Shown piece after piece: positions 51,320-60,100 of a stretch of 64,000 nucleotides of DNA. The notes below the pieces were generated by a model, which did no database searches, was not told the DNA's origin, and saw only the letters and a program-made list of their open reading frames with translations. The position numbers were made by a program, and so were the translations under genes. How positions within the stretch are numbered: the stretch's first letter is position 1; every line of letters begins with the position of its first letter. The DNA is from ECT2AJA-044 sp965262845 (lineage in GTDB: Bacteria; Bacteroidota; Bacteroidia; Flavobacteriales; ECT2AJA-044), in NCBI GenBank assembly GCA_965262845.1, contig CBDHFX010000002.1:62001-126000 (forward strand), in the 5' to 3' direction.

Positions 51320-51892
51320 ATGAAAGTCTTTCTAACAGATCAGAGCAAAAATTTTAAAAAACATTTAGCGGCTTTTAAAAGCATGGAAGTAGTCCCTTAT
51401 GATAAAAAGCATTTGACACATAAAGACAGTAGCATAGAACTTGATTGGAATTTTTCGAGTATCAATTTTAATAATCTGTTCAATTATCGCATTTTCCCTG
51501 TACAAATTCTTTCCACATTCCCACAATGGGTTCAGGAGAATAGGAAGATTCAGGTAGGTGATACGATTGTCCAACAGATAAGCATTCCTCCACTTAAAAA
51601 ATTAGCTCAACGGATTCTTGTTGGTGTGCGGGTAAAAGAAATTATTGATAACAAGACTGCCAAGGGGTTTTCCTATGAGACGTTGCAAGGCCATGTTGAA
51701 AAAGGTTGTGCCCTTTTCCTTATTGAACAAGTGAATGATAAGGTCTTCTTTAGAATTGAAACATATTCCGCTCCCGAGCGGCTGAAGCTTTTTCAGTCTC
51801 TTTCTTCTTGGTATCAAGATTATTGTATTAAAAAAGCGTTAATTAATTTTAAAAATAATCTGTCTTTAGATATGACTAACGTTATTGTTTAA
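51320..51892 (+). CDS. DUF1990 (YndJ C-terminal/UPF0548-like) family protein
   Basis: A protein of 190 aa, the only plus-strand gene in the array. The core YRIFPVQILSTFPQWV, the VGVRVKEIIDNKTAKGFSYETLQGHVEKGCALFLIEQ stretch and FFRIETYSAP match the DUF1990 pattern (an F-Y-x-T-L-x-G-H-x-E-x-G centre). The family occurs in bacteria and plants and has no firm function. AT-rich like the array. It is flanked by module R copy 4 and the partial module L copy E, so it may be a passenger in its own cassette. No partner gene seen. Confidence 0.75.
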   Translation: MKVFLTDQSKNFKKHLAAFKSMEVVPYDKKHLTHKDSSIELDWNFSSINFNNLFNYRIFPVQILSTFPQWVQENRKIQVGDTIVQQISIPPLKKLAQRILVGVRVKEIIDNKTAKGFSYETLQGHVEKGCALFLIEQVNDKVFFRIETYSAPERLKLFQSLSSWYQDYCIKKALINFKNNLSLDMTNVIV

Positions 51893-51993
51893 CATTGTTA
51901 TTTTTTATCGTATAAAAAGATCTTTTTTCCCAGATATGGGTATCCTCTGTGAGGTCGTTTAATAAATTATTGAAATACAGGTTTTTATATATC

Positions 51994-52154
51994 ATTAATT
52001 ACAGAGCTAGCTACAGAGTTAGCTCTGTAGTTTTACCTTGCACGAAAAGAGAAAAAGAAGTGAGTAAAACAGCTGTTTAACCAACCTGCGAACGACCGGA
52101 AGCTACCCGCCGCTGCTGATTGGAGGATAGACTTGACATGGGAACGATAGTGTC
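51994..52154 (-). repeat. Partial conserved module L, copy E
   Basis: Contains ATTAATT, the palindrome (52001-52029), the AACCTGCGAACGACCGGAAGCT segment and the start of the junction motif, but lacks the HELESIS leader and the far end of the junction. It marks the right border of the array. Between 51893 and 52326 no other gene is seen. Confidence 0.7.
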
Positions 52155-52326
52155 TATCACACTGAAAAAGGGGGTCTTTTTCAACAAAAAAATATATTTT
52201 GCTCGCCAAAGTGAGCTGCTTTGGCTTTATTTGAGCGGCAAAGCGCATCCGGGGAAACCGGTTACATACCCCTGGGATGTTCTATTGTGCTTAAGATCTG
52301 TGTCATAAAATGCTTTTAGGATCCAT

Positions 52327-53178
52327 ATGAAATTACGAACCATATCCGATACCTCAGCATTGGTGCTGCTGCTGGATAATCCGCCGGTCTACGGGAGTGA
52401 TTATACCTCCGCATACCGGAACATGCTGGACTTGTCCGCCGGGTTTGAGCTGATGCGGCAGTGCTATGAAATATGGCCGCATCTGGATCAGATAATCAAG
52501 AACCGGAAAAAATGCATCCTTGATGAAACGCTACGCAGCCTGGGCCCTGACACCAAACAGGTTGTGCTACTGGGTAGCGGCATTGATGCACTCTCTCTGG
52601 AGCTGCTATCCTGCATGCCTGACATTCGGATCTATGAGGTGGATCTGTATATGATGGATGTCAAGCGGGATCTGGTGCGGGTGGCGGCACCTGATGTAGC
52701 GGATCAAATCAGGTTCACAGAGGCGGATCTGTGCAATCCTGAGGAAGTAATCCGGCGTATTTCCCTGGAAGGATGGCGCTCTGAGGAGCCATCGGTTCTG
52801 GTGCTTGAGGGCATATCATACTATCTGATGCCAGATGCCTTGTGGAGCCTGCTTTCCATGCTGGGAAAAGATGCTGCCAACCACGTCATCCTTGAGTATA
52901 TACTGCCTGATGAGGCGATCGGGCCCACCCGCTCTCATATTCCCACCAGGATATTTGATGCAATCCTTCAAAGTTTGTCGTCTCCCATGGAGATATACCG
53001 GTTTGGGTATGATACGGTGGTGGCAAACCTCAAACGCATAGGGGGAAGCATCATGCACCACCACACCATGAAGCAGATGGAGTTTGCGCGTGTCGGATAT
53101 AATCACCATTTTCCTAATGACAACAGTGGCTGGGTAGAGGTGGTCTGTATCAGGACCCGTCCTGGCATCAGGCCATAG
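52327..53178 (+). CDS. Class I SAM-dependent methyltransferase, leucine carboxyl methyltransferase family
   Basis: A protein of 283 aa. The family pattern is clear: RNMLDLSAGF, RKKCILDETL, the SAM motif VVLLGSGIDALSLELL, IYEVDLYMMDVKRDL (acidic ribose-binding loop with conserved Lys) and VLVLEGISYYLMP. Members methylate small carboxylic acids or unknown metabolites. The substrate cannot be told. The start is supported by an AGGA-like segment 7 nt upstream. It is the first backbone-composition gene after the Rhs array, transcribed away from it. Confidence 0.85.
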   Translation: MKLRTISDTSALVLLLDNPPVYGSDYTSAYRNMLDLSAGFELMRQCYEIWPHLDQIIKNRKKCILDETLRSLGPDTKQVVLLGSGIDALSLELLSCMPDIRIYEVDLYMMDVKRDLVRVAAPDVADQIRFTEADLCNPEEVIRRISLEGWRSEEPSVLVLEGISYYLMPDALWSLLSMLGKDAANHVILEYILPDEAIGPTRSHIPTRIFDAILQSLSSPMEIYRFGYDTVVANLKRIGGSIMHHHTMKQMEFARVGYNHHFPNDNSGWVEVVCIRTRPGIRP

Positions 53179-53342
53179 GCGGGTCCGAATAGATCCGTCT
53201 TCCGGTCTCCTGCACGTTGCTTCATTTCCCTGAGGTGTTTGCTCGCGTGGTTTACAGGTTCGTCCGTACCACTTTTCAGCATGAAGGTAAAGAGTAATGA
53301 TCATAGCTTTTTTGAGCGAGGCATTCTTCAAGACGGCTTTTT

Positions 53343-53350
53343 TACTTTTG
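53343..53350 (+). promoter_or_regulatory. Bacteroidota -7 box for the HAD phosphatase gene
   Basis: TACTTTTG is an exact TAnnTTTG match 4 nt before the ATG, implying an almost leaderless transcript. No TTG at -33. Confidence 0.4.
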
Positions 53351-53354
53351 GGGT

Positions 53355-53840
53355 ATGAACAAGGCACTTTTCCTGGATCGCGACGGAGTGATCAACCATG
53401 ACCCCGGAGACTATATCACTTCCTGGGAGGCATTTACTTTTTTACCGGGGATCGGATCCTTCCTGAAAATGCGCCAGGAAGAAGGCTACCTGCTGATCCT
53501 GATCACCAATCAGGGGGGGATTGCCAAAGGCCGCTGTTCGGCAAAAACAGTAAACGATATTCACCGACGCATGCGCGAACATCTTGCCGACCAGGGAGTT
53601 CATTTGACCGAGATCTACTACAGTCCATATCACGACGATCATTCGCGATCCCTGTCGCGAAAGCCCGGATCAGTTATGGTGGAGAAGGCCCTGGCGCGAT
53701 TCAATATTGATCCGGATCAGTCGGTCATGATCGGCGACCGGCAGCAGGATATCGATTGTGCAGAGAAGGCCGGAGTACGGGGCATTTTAGTTCCCATAAA
53801 TTCAGATCTGAATGAAGTGCTGAGCGATGATCAATTTTAA
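53355..53840 (+). CDS. HAD-IIIA phosphatase, GmhB-like
   Basis: A protein of 161 aa, cytoplasmic. HAD motifs: DxD with Asp8 and Asp10 (FLDRDGVIN), motif II Thr in ITNQGGIAKG, motif III Lys in SRKPG, and motif IV in MIGDRQQDIDCA. This matches the histidinol-phosphate/heptose-bisphosphate phosphatase group. The loop that in true GmhB binds zinc with Cys-x-His and two Cys is here YYSPYHDDHSRSLSRKPG, with no Cys, so zinc is probably not bound and the substrate may differ. Its end overlaps the start of the next gene by 14 bp, pointing to coupled translation. In Bacteroidota this pair is otherwise not obviously linked by pathway. Confidence 0.83.
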   Translation: MNKALFLDRDGVINHDPGDYITSWEAFTFLPGIGSFLKMRQEEGYLLILITNQGGIAKGRCSAKTVNDIHRRMREHLADQGVHLTEIYYSPYHDDHSRSLSRKPGSVMVEKALARFNIDPDQSVMIGDRQQDIDCAEKAGVRGILVPINSDLNEVLSDDQF

Positions 53841-54663
53841 CGGGGCCTTGCGGCCCGATGAGGAAGCCCGTTTACTGCCTTCGAACCGGAGTTTCCGATA
53901 TGCCGACGGAGTATTCGCAACGATCAAGTATGCTAAGGCACATCTTCAGCTATGGGAAGATCACTACTTCCGGCTGATGGGCGACATGCGCATATTGCGC
54001 ATGAGCATCCCACTACCGTGGTCTCCGGAGTACCTGGAGGAAGAGATCCGGAAAACGCTGGAGTCGAATGCCCTTGATCAGGGAGCAGCGCGGGTGCGCC
54101 TTACGGTTTTCCGAAACGGAGGAGGGAACTATGTGCCTGAAACGAACGAGGTAAGCTACCTCATTGAGGTGTATCCGATGGTTGACGAGGAATTTATCCT
54201 GCCGCAGGCAGGAAAAAAAATGGAGCTCTTTCAGGAACATAGGAAGCCGACGGGGCTTTTGTCGAACCTCAAATCGAACAGCGCCCAGGTGTACGTACTG
54301 GCGGGGATCTTTGCGCGGGAGAACGGGTTCGACGACTGCTTTCTGCTCAATGAACACAGGCATTTGGCTGAGGCTGTCAGCAGTAATATCTGGATCGTGT
54401 CTGGCAAAAAAGTGAAGACACCGGCGTTGTCGGAAGGCTGTGTAAAGGGAGTGATGCGGACGAATCTGCTGAAATGGTTGCCAAAATGGGGCTATGAGGT
54501 TGAGGAGACAAAGATTGCACCGTTTGAGCTGCAGCGGGCCAGTGAGGTGTGGCTGACAAATGCCATCCGGGGGCTGGAATGGGTGGCTCAGTACCGCAAA
54601 AAAACCTATGAACAGGTCGAAGCTGCGGATGTGTTGCGGCGGATCAAAGCTGCTTTGGCTTAA
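53827..54663 (+). CDS. Class IV aminotransferase (aminodeoxychorismate lyase/BCAT fold)
   Basis: A protein of 278 aa, fold type IV PLP enzyme. Early motif RSFRYADGVFATIKY, then RVRLTVFRNGGG, the catalytic Lys149 in SNLKSNSAQVYVLAG, LAEAVSSNIWIV and PALSEGCVKGVMR. The motifs fit PabC-like aminodeoxychorismate lyases (PABA for folate) and small D-amino or branched-chain aminotransferases; I favour the PabC side but cannot decide. The ATG at 53827 overlaps the HAD gene by 14 bp. It converges with YqgE, sharing the stop-codon bases. Confidence 0.83.
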   Translation: MINFNGALRPDEEARLLPSNRSFRYADGVFATIKYAKAHLQLWEDHYFRLMGDMRILRMSIPLPWSPEYLEEEIRKTLESNALDQGAARVRLTVFRNGGGNYVPETNEVSYLIEVYPMVDEEFILPQAGKKMELFQEHRKPTGLLSNLKSNSAQVYVLAGIFARENGFDDCFLLNEHRHLAEAVSSNIWIVSGKKVKTPALSEGCVKGVMRTNLLKWLPKWGYEVEETKIAPFELQRASEVWLTNAIRGLEWVAQYRKKTYEQVEAADVLRRIKAALA

Positions 54664-55229
54664 TTCAGGAACGGGTTTTTCGGCGCATTTGCCCAGATCC
54701 TGTACTCATTGCCCAGTCGGAGCAGTACTTTTTTCCAGAGCGTTTCCGGGTCGTCGTTGAGCGGATCCATGCATCCCTTTTCAAGTACCACCCAGCTGTT
54801 TTCTTCAAGCTCGCCCTTGAGCTGTTGCGGGCTCCATCCGCTGTACCCCATAAAAAACCGGATCTCATGTGGTTGTACTGCACCGGTCTGCAGGAGTGCC
54901 TTGAGATCGTCAAAATGGCCTCCCCAGAACAGGTCTCCGGAAATGTGGACGGGATCGCTGAGCTGGTTCCCTATCGTGTGTACGTAAAAAATGCTGTCGT
55001 TCTGCACCGGGCCACCGAAGAAAACCGGGAAGGAGTTTTTTGGCAATTCGGGAATCAGTTCGTGTATGCAGAGGTCCATTGGCTTATTCAGGACGAATCC
55101 GACCGAGCCATCTTCACCGTGTTCGGTGAGCAGGATCACGCTCCGGTTAAAACTTTGGTCGGGCAGCATCGGCTCTGCAACCAGATAGCATCCCTTTTGA
55201 GCTTCCCTTATGGGAGTATAGTGATTCAT
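54660..55229 (-). CDS. YqgE/AlgH family protein
   Basis: A protein of 189 aa of the UPF0301 family. Signatures: KGCYLVAEPMLPDQSFNRSVILLTEH, GSVGFVLNKPM, and FPVFFGGPVQNDSIFYVHT, plus a later RFFMGYSGWSPQQL. The molecular role is unknown; it has been linked to alginate and virulence regulation in Pseudomonas (AlgH), which cannot be assumed here. Upstream of the ATG the minus strand has TATATTCG, close to TAnnTTTG. Divergent from pdxH across 87 bp. Confidence 0.9.
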   Translation of the reverse strand: MNHYTPIREAQKGCYLVAEPMLPDQSFNRSVILLTEHGEDGSVGFVLNKPMDLCIHELIPELPKNSFPVFFGGPVQNDSIFYVHTIGNQLSDPVHISGDLFWGGHFDDLKALLQTGAVQPHEIRFFMGYSGWSPQQLKGELEENSWVVLEKGCMDPLNDDPETLWKKVLLRLGNEYRIWANAPKNPFLN

Positions 55230-55277
55230 TTAGTGCGAATATAGAGAGATGAGGGCTGGATTCCAAAGGCATCCCCG

Positions 55278-55285
55278 TATATTTG
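55278..55285 (+). promoter_or_regulatory. Bacteroidota -7 box for pdxH
   Basis: TATATTTG, exact TAnnTTTG, 31 nt before the pdxH ATG. No TTG at -33. Confidence 0.4.
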
Positions 55286-55316
55286 TTAACAGGTCAATAA
55301 CCAAAAGAATGGTGCT

Positions 55317-55958
55317 ATGAAAATACCAGCCGGCATGCGCAGGGAATATACCAGGGAAACCCTTCACAAATCAGACCTGGAAGCTGATCCGCTCGCCCAG
55401 TTTCAGAAGTGGTTTGATCAGATCAGCTCCATGGGAGTGGCGGAGGCCAATGCCTTTACCCTGAGCACGATCAACGACGGTGGATTTCCGACCGCTCGGG
55501 TGGTTCTGCTTAAGGGGGTAGAGGAGGGGAAGCTGATCTTTTACACCAACTACAACAGCAAAAAGGGCAGTGAACTGGCCCGGCACCCATCGGTGGGCGT
55601 CCATTTTTTTTGGCGGGATCTCGAGCGACAGGTGTGCATGCTGGGTACAGTTGAAAAAGTAGCCCCGGAAGTGTCGGATGCGTACTTCAAAAGTCGTCCT
55701 TACGGTAGCCAGCTGGGCGCTCTTGCGTCACCTCAAAGCAGCATTATTCAAAACCGCAAGTGGCTTGAGGAACAGTGGCATCGGCTTCAGGCAGAACACC
55801 CTGATGCCAGTAGCATTCAACGGCCCGATCACTGGGGTGGATACGCCATTTCACCTATTGAGTATGAATTTTGGCAGGGACGGGCGAACCGGTTGCACGA
55901 TCGTTTCCGCTATCGCCTCGAAGGCACCAGCTGGATTATTGAGCGATTAGCACCTTGA
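55317..55958 (+). CDS. pdxH: Pyridoxamine 5'-phosphate oxidase
   Basis: A protein of 213 aa, usual length. It oxidises pyridoxamine- or pyridoxine-5'-phosphate to PLP with FMN and O2 in the cytoplasm. Family motifs: the N-terminal MRREYTRETL, FMN-site elements VVLLKG and FYTNYNSKKGSEL, SRPYGSQLGALASPQS, and the C-terminal RPDHWGGYAISPIEYEFWQGRANRLHDR. The PLP product would serve, among others, the neighbouring class IV aminotransferase. It ends 43 bp before the stop of a convergent regulator-like gene. Confidence 0.96.
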   Translation: MKIPAGMRREYTRETLHKSDLEADPLAQFQKWFDQISSMGVAEANAFTLSTINDGGFPTARVVLLKGVEEGKLIFYTNYNSKKGSELARHPSVGVHFFWRDLERQVCMLGTVEKVAPEVSDAYFKSRPYGSQLGALASPQSSIIQNRKWLEEQWHRLQAEHPDASSIQRPDHWGGYAISPIEYEFWQGRANRLHDRFRYRLEGTSWIIERLAP

Positions 55959-56001
55959 CAATGGGTTGGTTGGTATCCAGATCCCCTGTTTTGCAAGCCT
56001 G

Positions 56002-56991
56002 CTACAGATCAAAGGAAAAATCTTCAGCGTCTATTTCAATTGATTGCTCCAGATGTCTGATCCTCCGGAGGATCTGTGACTGAAATTTATTAAAGTTGGA
56101 TGGAGTGTTTTTGTTGAGTAGGGCACCACGATCAAGGTTCACCTTAAACCAGCTTAGCAAATGTTCTGTAAAGGCCGGGTTTTCGGTCCGGAAGTAGTTT
56201 ACACCGGCGTATGAGGTATAGGCAGTCTTCATACCGGGCGTAACAAGCAATGCCCCGTTGGTCATCATTAGGTAATCCGTTTCATAGAGTTCAAGTGTTC
56301 CGAACCTTTTCTTTCCACTGGCTGCAGACTTGAAGATTTGGTTCAGCACTTTTTCCAAACCCCTGATCACCTCAAGTAAATAGGACGTGGCGATCGTTTT
56401 TGAATAGTAGGTTGACTCGATCTGCTTCAGAACGTTCACAACGGTTCTTGCCGTCCAGAGCTCAGTGGTGTTCAGGTCCATATACAGTTTTCCCAGCTCA
56501 CGAAAAGGCTGAAGAACGTTCTCATCAAACCTGAGGTCCAGGGATTTCCTTCGGCGTTTTCCTTCCAATCCGTCAAGCCAGATAGCCAGCTTGAACCTGA
56601 GCAATGACTCGTCAAGGGAATAGAGAAAAAGAGGCATATCTCTTGCCGCGTAGTAGAACCTATGCTCCTGATTGGCAAACCTTGAGAGGTCGTAGTACGT
56701 TTTTTGGGCATATTCCATGAGATCGGCCTCATCTTTGATAAAGCCGGAAAACTGGAACGTGACCAAAGAGCCCTGATTTATCCCAACCCACTGATCAATG
56801 GAAATGCCATAGGTCTGGCAGATGAGCAGCATTTCATCAAACCTAAGCCGCAGCTCACCTGACAGCCTTTTATATACATTGGGAACGCCCATCCCAAGCA
56901 CTTCAGCTATCTTTCTTGAAAATCCGGGCGGATCGTCCAGCTTTTTCCTGACGTACTCAAAAAAAGCAATTTGCCATTCCCTGGCATCCAT
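56002..56991 (-). CDS. Helix-turn-helix protein of unknown role
   Basis: A protein of 329 aa. Residues about 20-60 (PPGFSRKIAEVLGMGVPNVYKRLSGELRLRFDEMLLICQTYGIS) form an XRE/BetR-like helix-turn-helix. The rest (about 270 aa) is alpha-helical, without a recognised domain, for example DMPLFLYSLDESLLRFKLAIWLDGLEG and ATSYLLEVIRGLEKVLNQIF. Relatives occur in Bacteroidota as uncharacterised regulators. The ATG lies at 56991 and an AT-rich leader with no clear promoter box follows. It is convergent with pdxH and lies 142 bp downstream (in its own direction upstream) of tamB's end. Targets unknown. Confidence 0.7.
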   Translation of the reverse strand: MDAREWQIAFFEYVRKKLDDPPGFSRKIAEVLGMGVPNVYKRLSGELRLRFDEMLLICQTYGISIDQWVGINQGSLVTFQFSGFIKDEADLMEYAQKTYYDLSRFANQEHRFYYAARDMPLFLYSLDESLLRFKLAIWLDGLEGKRRRKSLDLRFDENVLQPFRELGKLYMDLNTTELWTARTVVNVLKQIESTYYSKTIATSYLLEVIRGLEKVLNQIFKSAASGKKRFGTLELYETDYLMMTNGALLVTPGMKTAYTSYAGVNYFRTENPAFTEHLLSWFKVNLDRGALLNKNTPSNFNKFQSQILRRIRHLEQSIEIDAEDFSFDL

Positions 56992-57133
56992 AGCTCAAAT
57001 TTAATGGATCTACCGGAAAAACAGACAAGTTAACGAAAAAGATTGTATCCATTCGCTCCTGTCGGTGAATTTAAGGGTTTTCATTAGCTTAACCCATTGT
57101 CCTAAAGCCGGGGGAGGCTATACCATTCCTGTA

Positions 57134-60100
57134 TCATTCCCGGTTTGTATTCTGTCCCGTGATCACCCGCCAGAACTCACTGAAATGATCGAAATCTGCA
57201 GTATAAACCAGTCCTACCCCCTGCCTGTACTGGTACTGTTGTGACAGTGGGTCGTTTTGATCGCTCCGGTTAAATGCCTTGACCCGAAAGCGTCCGTCCC
57301 CACTTACCTTCACTTCCACCTCCACATTTCCCACCAGGTTTGAGGTATTCTCGCCACCTTCCAGCGGCACCCCGATGTTGCTGTTCAAAAGCACACGATC
57401 ATTGAACAGCTGCGTCGACAGGGCGAACTCTACCTGCTCGCTGTTCAGCTCATTACCGACCTCATAATTCACCCCGATGTCAAAGTTCTCGTTGATATCT
57501 GAGATCCACCTGGACAGCTGGTTCGACAACATTTCCGTGGTATTTGCCGTCAGCCCCTGGTTGATCAGCCCGCTGTTCGAACCGGTCGTTGAAGTTTCCG
57601 GCGTAATAAACGATCCCATCACCAGCAGTGAGATCACCTGACGGTTCAGCTCATTTTCGTTACGTGTGACCACCAGGTCCACCTCCTCCTGCAATGCCGT
57701 ATTTGCATTTGGCACCTGGATTCCGAATTCAATATTGGGCTTCATGAGCTGGTTTGTCAACTTCATGTTCACCTCCACCGGGCGCCTGCGGCGCGATGAG
57801 TCCGATACTTCCAGGGGTTTCAGCGAAGCGCGGGTGGGGTAGCTTGCGGTCAGATCGATCTCTGCATCGTAGGGGTTTCCGCTCCATTTCAGGGTCCCTC
57901 CCCGTTTGATATTGAATCGCTTAGAGAACAGGTTCTGCAGGGTAAAAAGGTAGGTTCCGTCGTAAATAGTATAATCTCCGGACATGGTCATTGTTCTGTC
58001 CTCGGCCATACGTATAATAAATGATCCCGTGCCGGTACCCTTCAGAATATCTCCGACCGTTTCATCAAAAATGAGCTCGGTCTCCACCCCTTCCTTAATT
58101 TCCACATCAAAGATCATCTCGTGAAGGGCGCTGCGACCCTTTCGTTCATTCACTTCCCCGGATCTGTAGGGAGTTGTTGATCTGTCCACAAAACTGATGA
58201 AGCTGTGTTCACTGACCGAGGAAGTTCCGCCCAGGGGCAGAGCAAACCTGGTCCCTGTTTCCGCTGCGGCATCAATAGCGAGCCTGATCCGGTCCAGTGG
58301 CCCAACTATGTCGAGCCTTCCGGTGCCGAAAGCGGTGCCGTAGTAGTATTCCCCATGCCCGGTATCCAGGACCAGGGTGGAATCCACCTGGACATGCAAA
58401 TCGAATGACCAATTCCTCAATCCCCGGTGTAGTATGGAGCCATAGACCCTTCCCGGGGTCTGGTATTTATAGTCTCTGAACCTAAACTCTTTGAAATCAA
58501 TACTTTGATCATTGAACTCAACCCGGGGCACGCCATCCACATTGTAATCAACAGCTGTCTGCTGCACGGTAAACCCGATCTTCCGCAGCTCTGCCCATCC
58601 GGTCAGGGACAGATCCCTTCCCTCGATCACCAGTTCCAACCGGGCATCTAAAGCTCCACGTAAGTTGGTCAGATAGGCCTCGGTATACTTGCTTGCGGCA
58701 TCAACCCGCATCTTGTTAAGATTCATACGCAGCTGAACGCGATTGTGCATATTCCCGGGGAAGTAGGCGCCGCTCAGGTCCAAAGTGTGCAGTTGGCCCC
58801 GGTAAATATCTCCCTTGATCGCAAAGGCATTCATTTCATCGTCCCGGTTGATCCCGGCCGTGAATTCCCCGACGTAGTGTTCATTAAGGGCCAGGCTGTC
58901 GATAGCTATATTGCCGATCATGTTGAACTCATTGTAGACATCAAACAAGCGGAGTTCACCCGTTATCCCGCCGTGAAGGCGGGTATTCCTATCATTGATC
59001 AAGGGATCCAGATACTCCATACGGAGGTGATCAAAGGTGAGGTTAAGCGACTTGCGGAAGTCTTCGGACAAGGAGCCGTTAATGGCGACACTTTGGTCAA
59101 AATGGCGAAAAACAAGGTTGTGGAACTCCACTTCGCGCTCGTTGGCCAGGATCCGGTTGCCACCGGGAATGGCGATCGAATCACCGAGGTAGAGCAGGTT
59201 CGAAGGGCGAAATCCGGCCACCCAGGTGCTGGAGTCGGTCAAAGTCAGGTATGGGTGAAGGGATCCGGCAAAGCTGGAGCTGTCCATGTAGGTCCAGTAG
59301 ATGTTGAACAGGCTTGAATCGTGCCACGTATGGTTTTGCAGCAGGAAGGTATCGACCTGGGAACCATCGGGCAATTCGATGTATTCCGCAGAGAGTGCGG
59401 ATTGGAGGCTGTGCCCGTCACCCCCGACCGAAAGCAGCGCGTGCTGCATGCGATAATCCCGGTAGCCGAACCCAGGGGCATTCAGTTGTAGCTGGATCCG
59501 GTTTTCCTGATCGTCGTAGGAACCATAGAGGCGCGTACCGGTTTCAATCGTTAGGTCGGGAAACAAAAGCTCGGTAATGGGCAGGGTGTTGTAGAGGGTA
59601 CATTCATAGGTCAGCTGCTGAGTTTCCGACGGTTCCGGTGCATTAAGCCCTTCGTAATACTGACGGCAATGCCCTTGTATGCTGCTGATGAGCGAGCTGA
59701 TGGTAAAGGCTCCCTCCACCTTTCCCTTAAGCAGGTCGCTGTTGATCTCCAGATGCCGTTGCCCTGAATGGATCCGCGAAGCCAGATCCATATACTTCAT
59801 AAAGTAGAGGGCTTCTTCGGTTTCGTAGGAGGTTTGGCCGATGTTGAGCGTGCCCTGTGCATCATCGGGCCCGATCCCGCTGAAAGCGGCATTGATGGAC
59901 GTGTTCAGATAGGCTACCGAATCCTCCACGAGTCCTAACGCAAACAGGTCCGCCGTAGCTACATCAAGCCTGAAGGACAGGGCCGGACGCTGGCTTCGAA
60001 GGTCAATAGTTCCATCCAGATCAACGGTCAGCCTGGGATCGCGGACCAAAAAATGCCCTTCAAAGAGGCCTTCCTTCAGGTGCCCTGTCATTTCTCCTTT

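Noticed and set aside
52033..52308. Overlapping short open frames on both strands before the methyltransferase gene
   Set aside because: They run through module L copy E, with no leader, motif or partner; likely chance.
38085..52326. tRNA or rRNA genes as integration sites for the island
   Set aside because: No tRNA-like cloverleaf or rRNA sequence was recognised by eye; a dedicated scan would be needed to exclude one.
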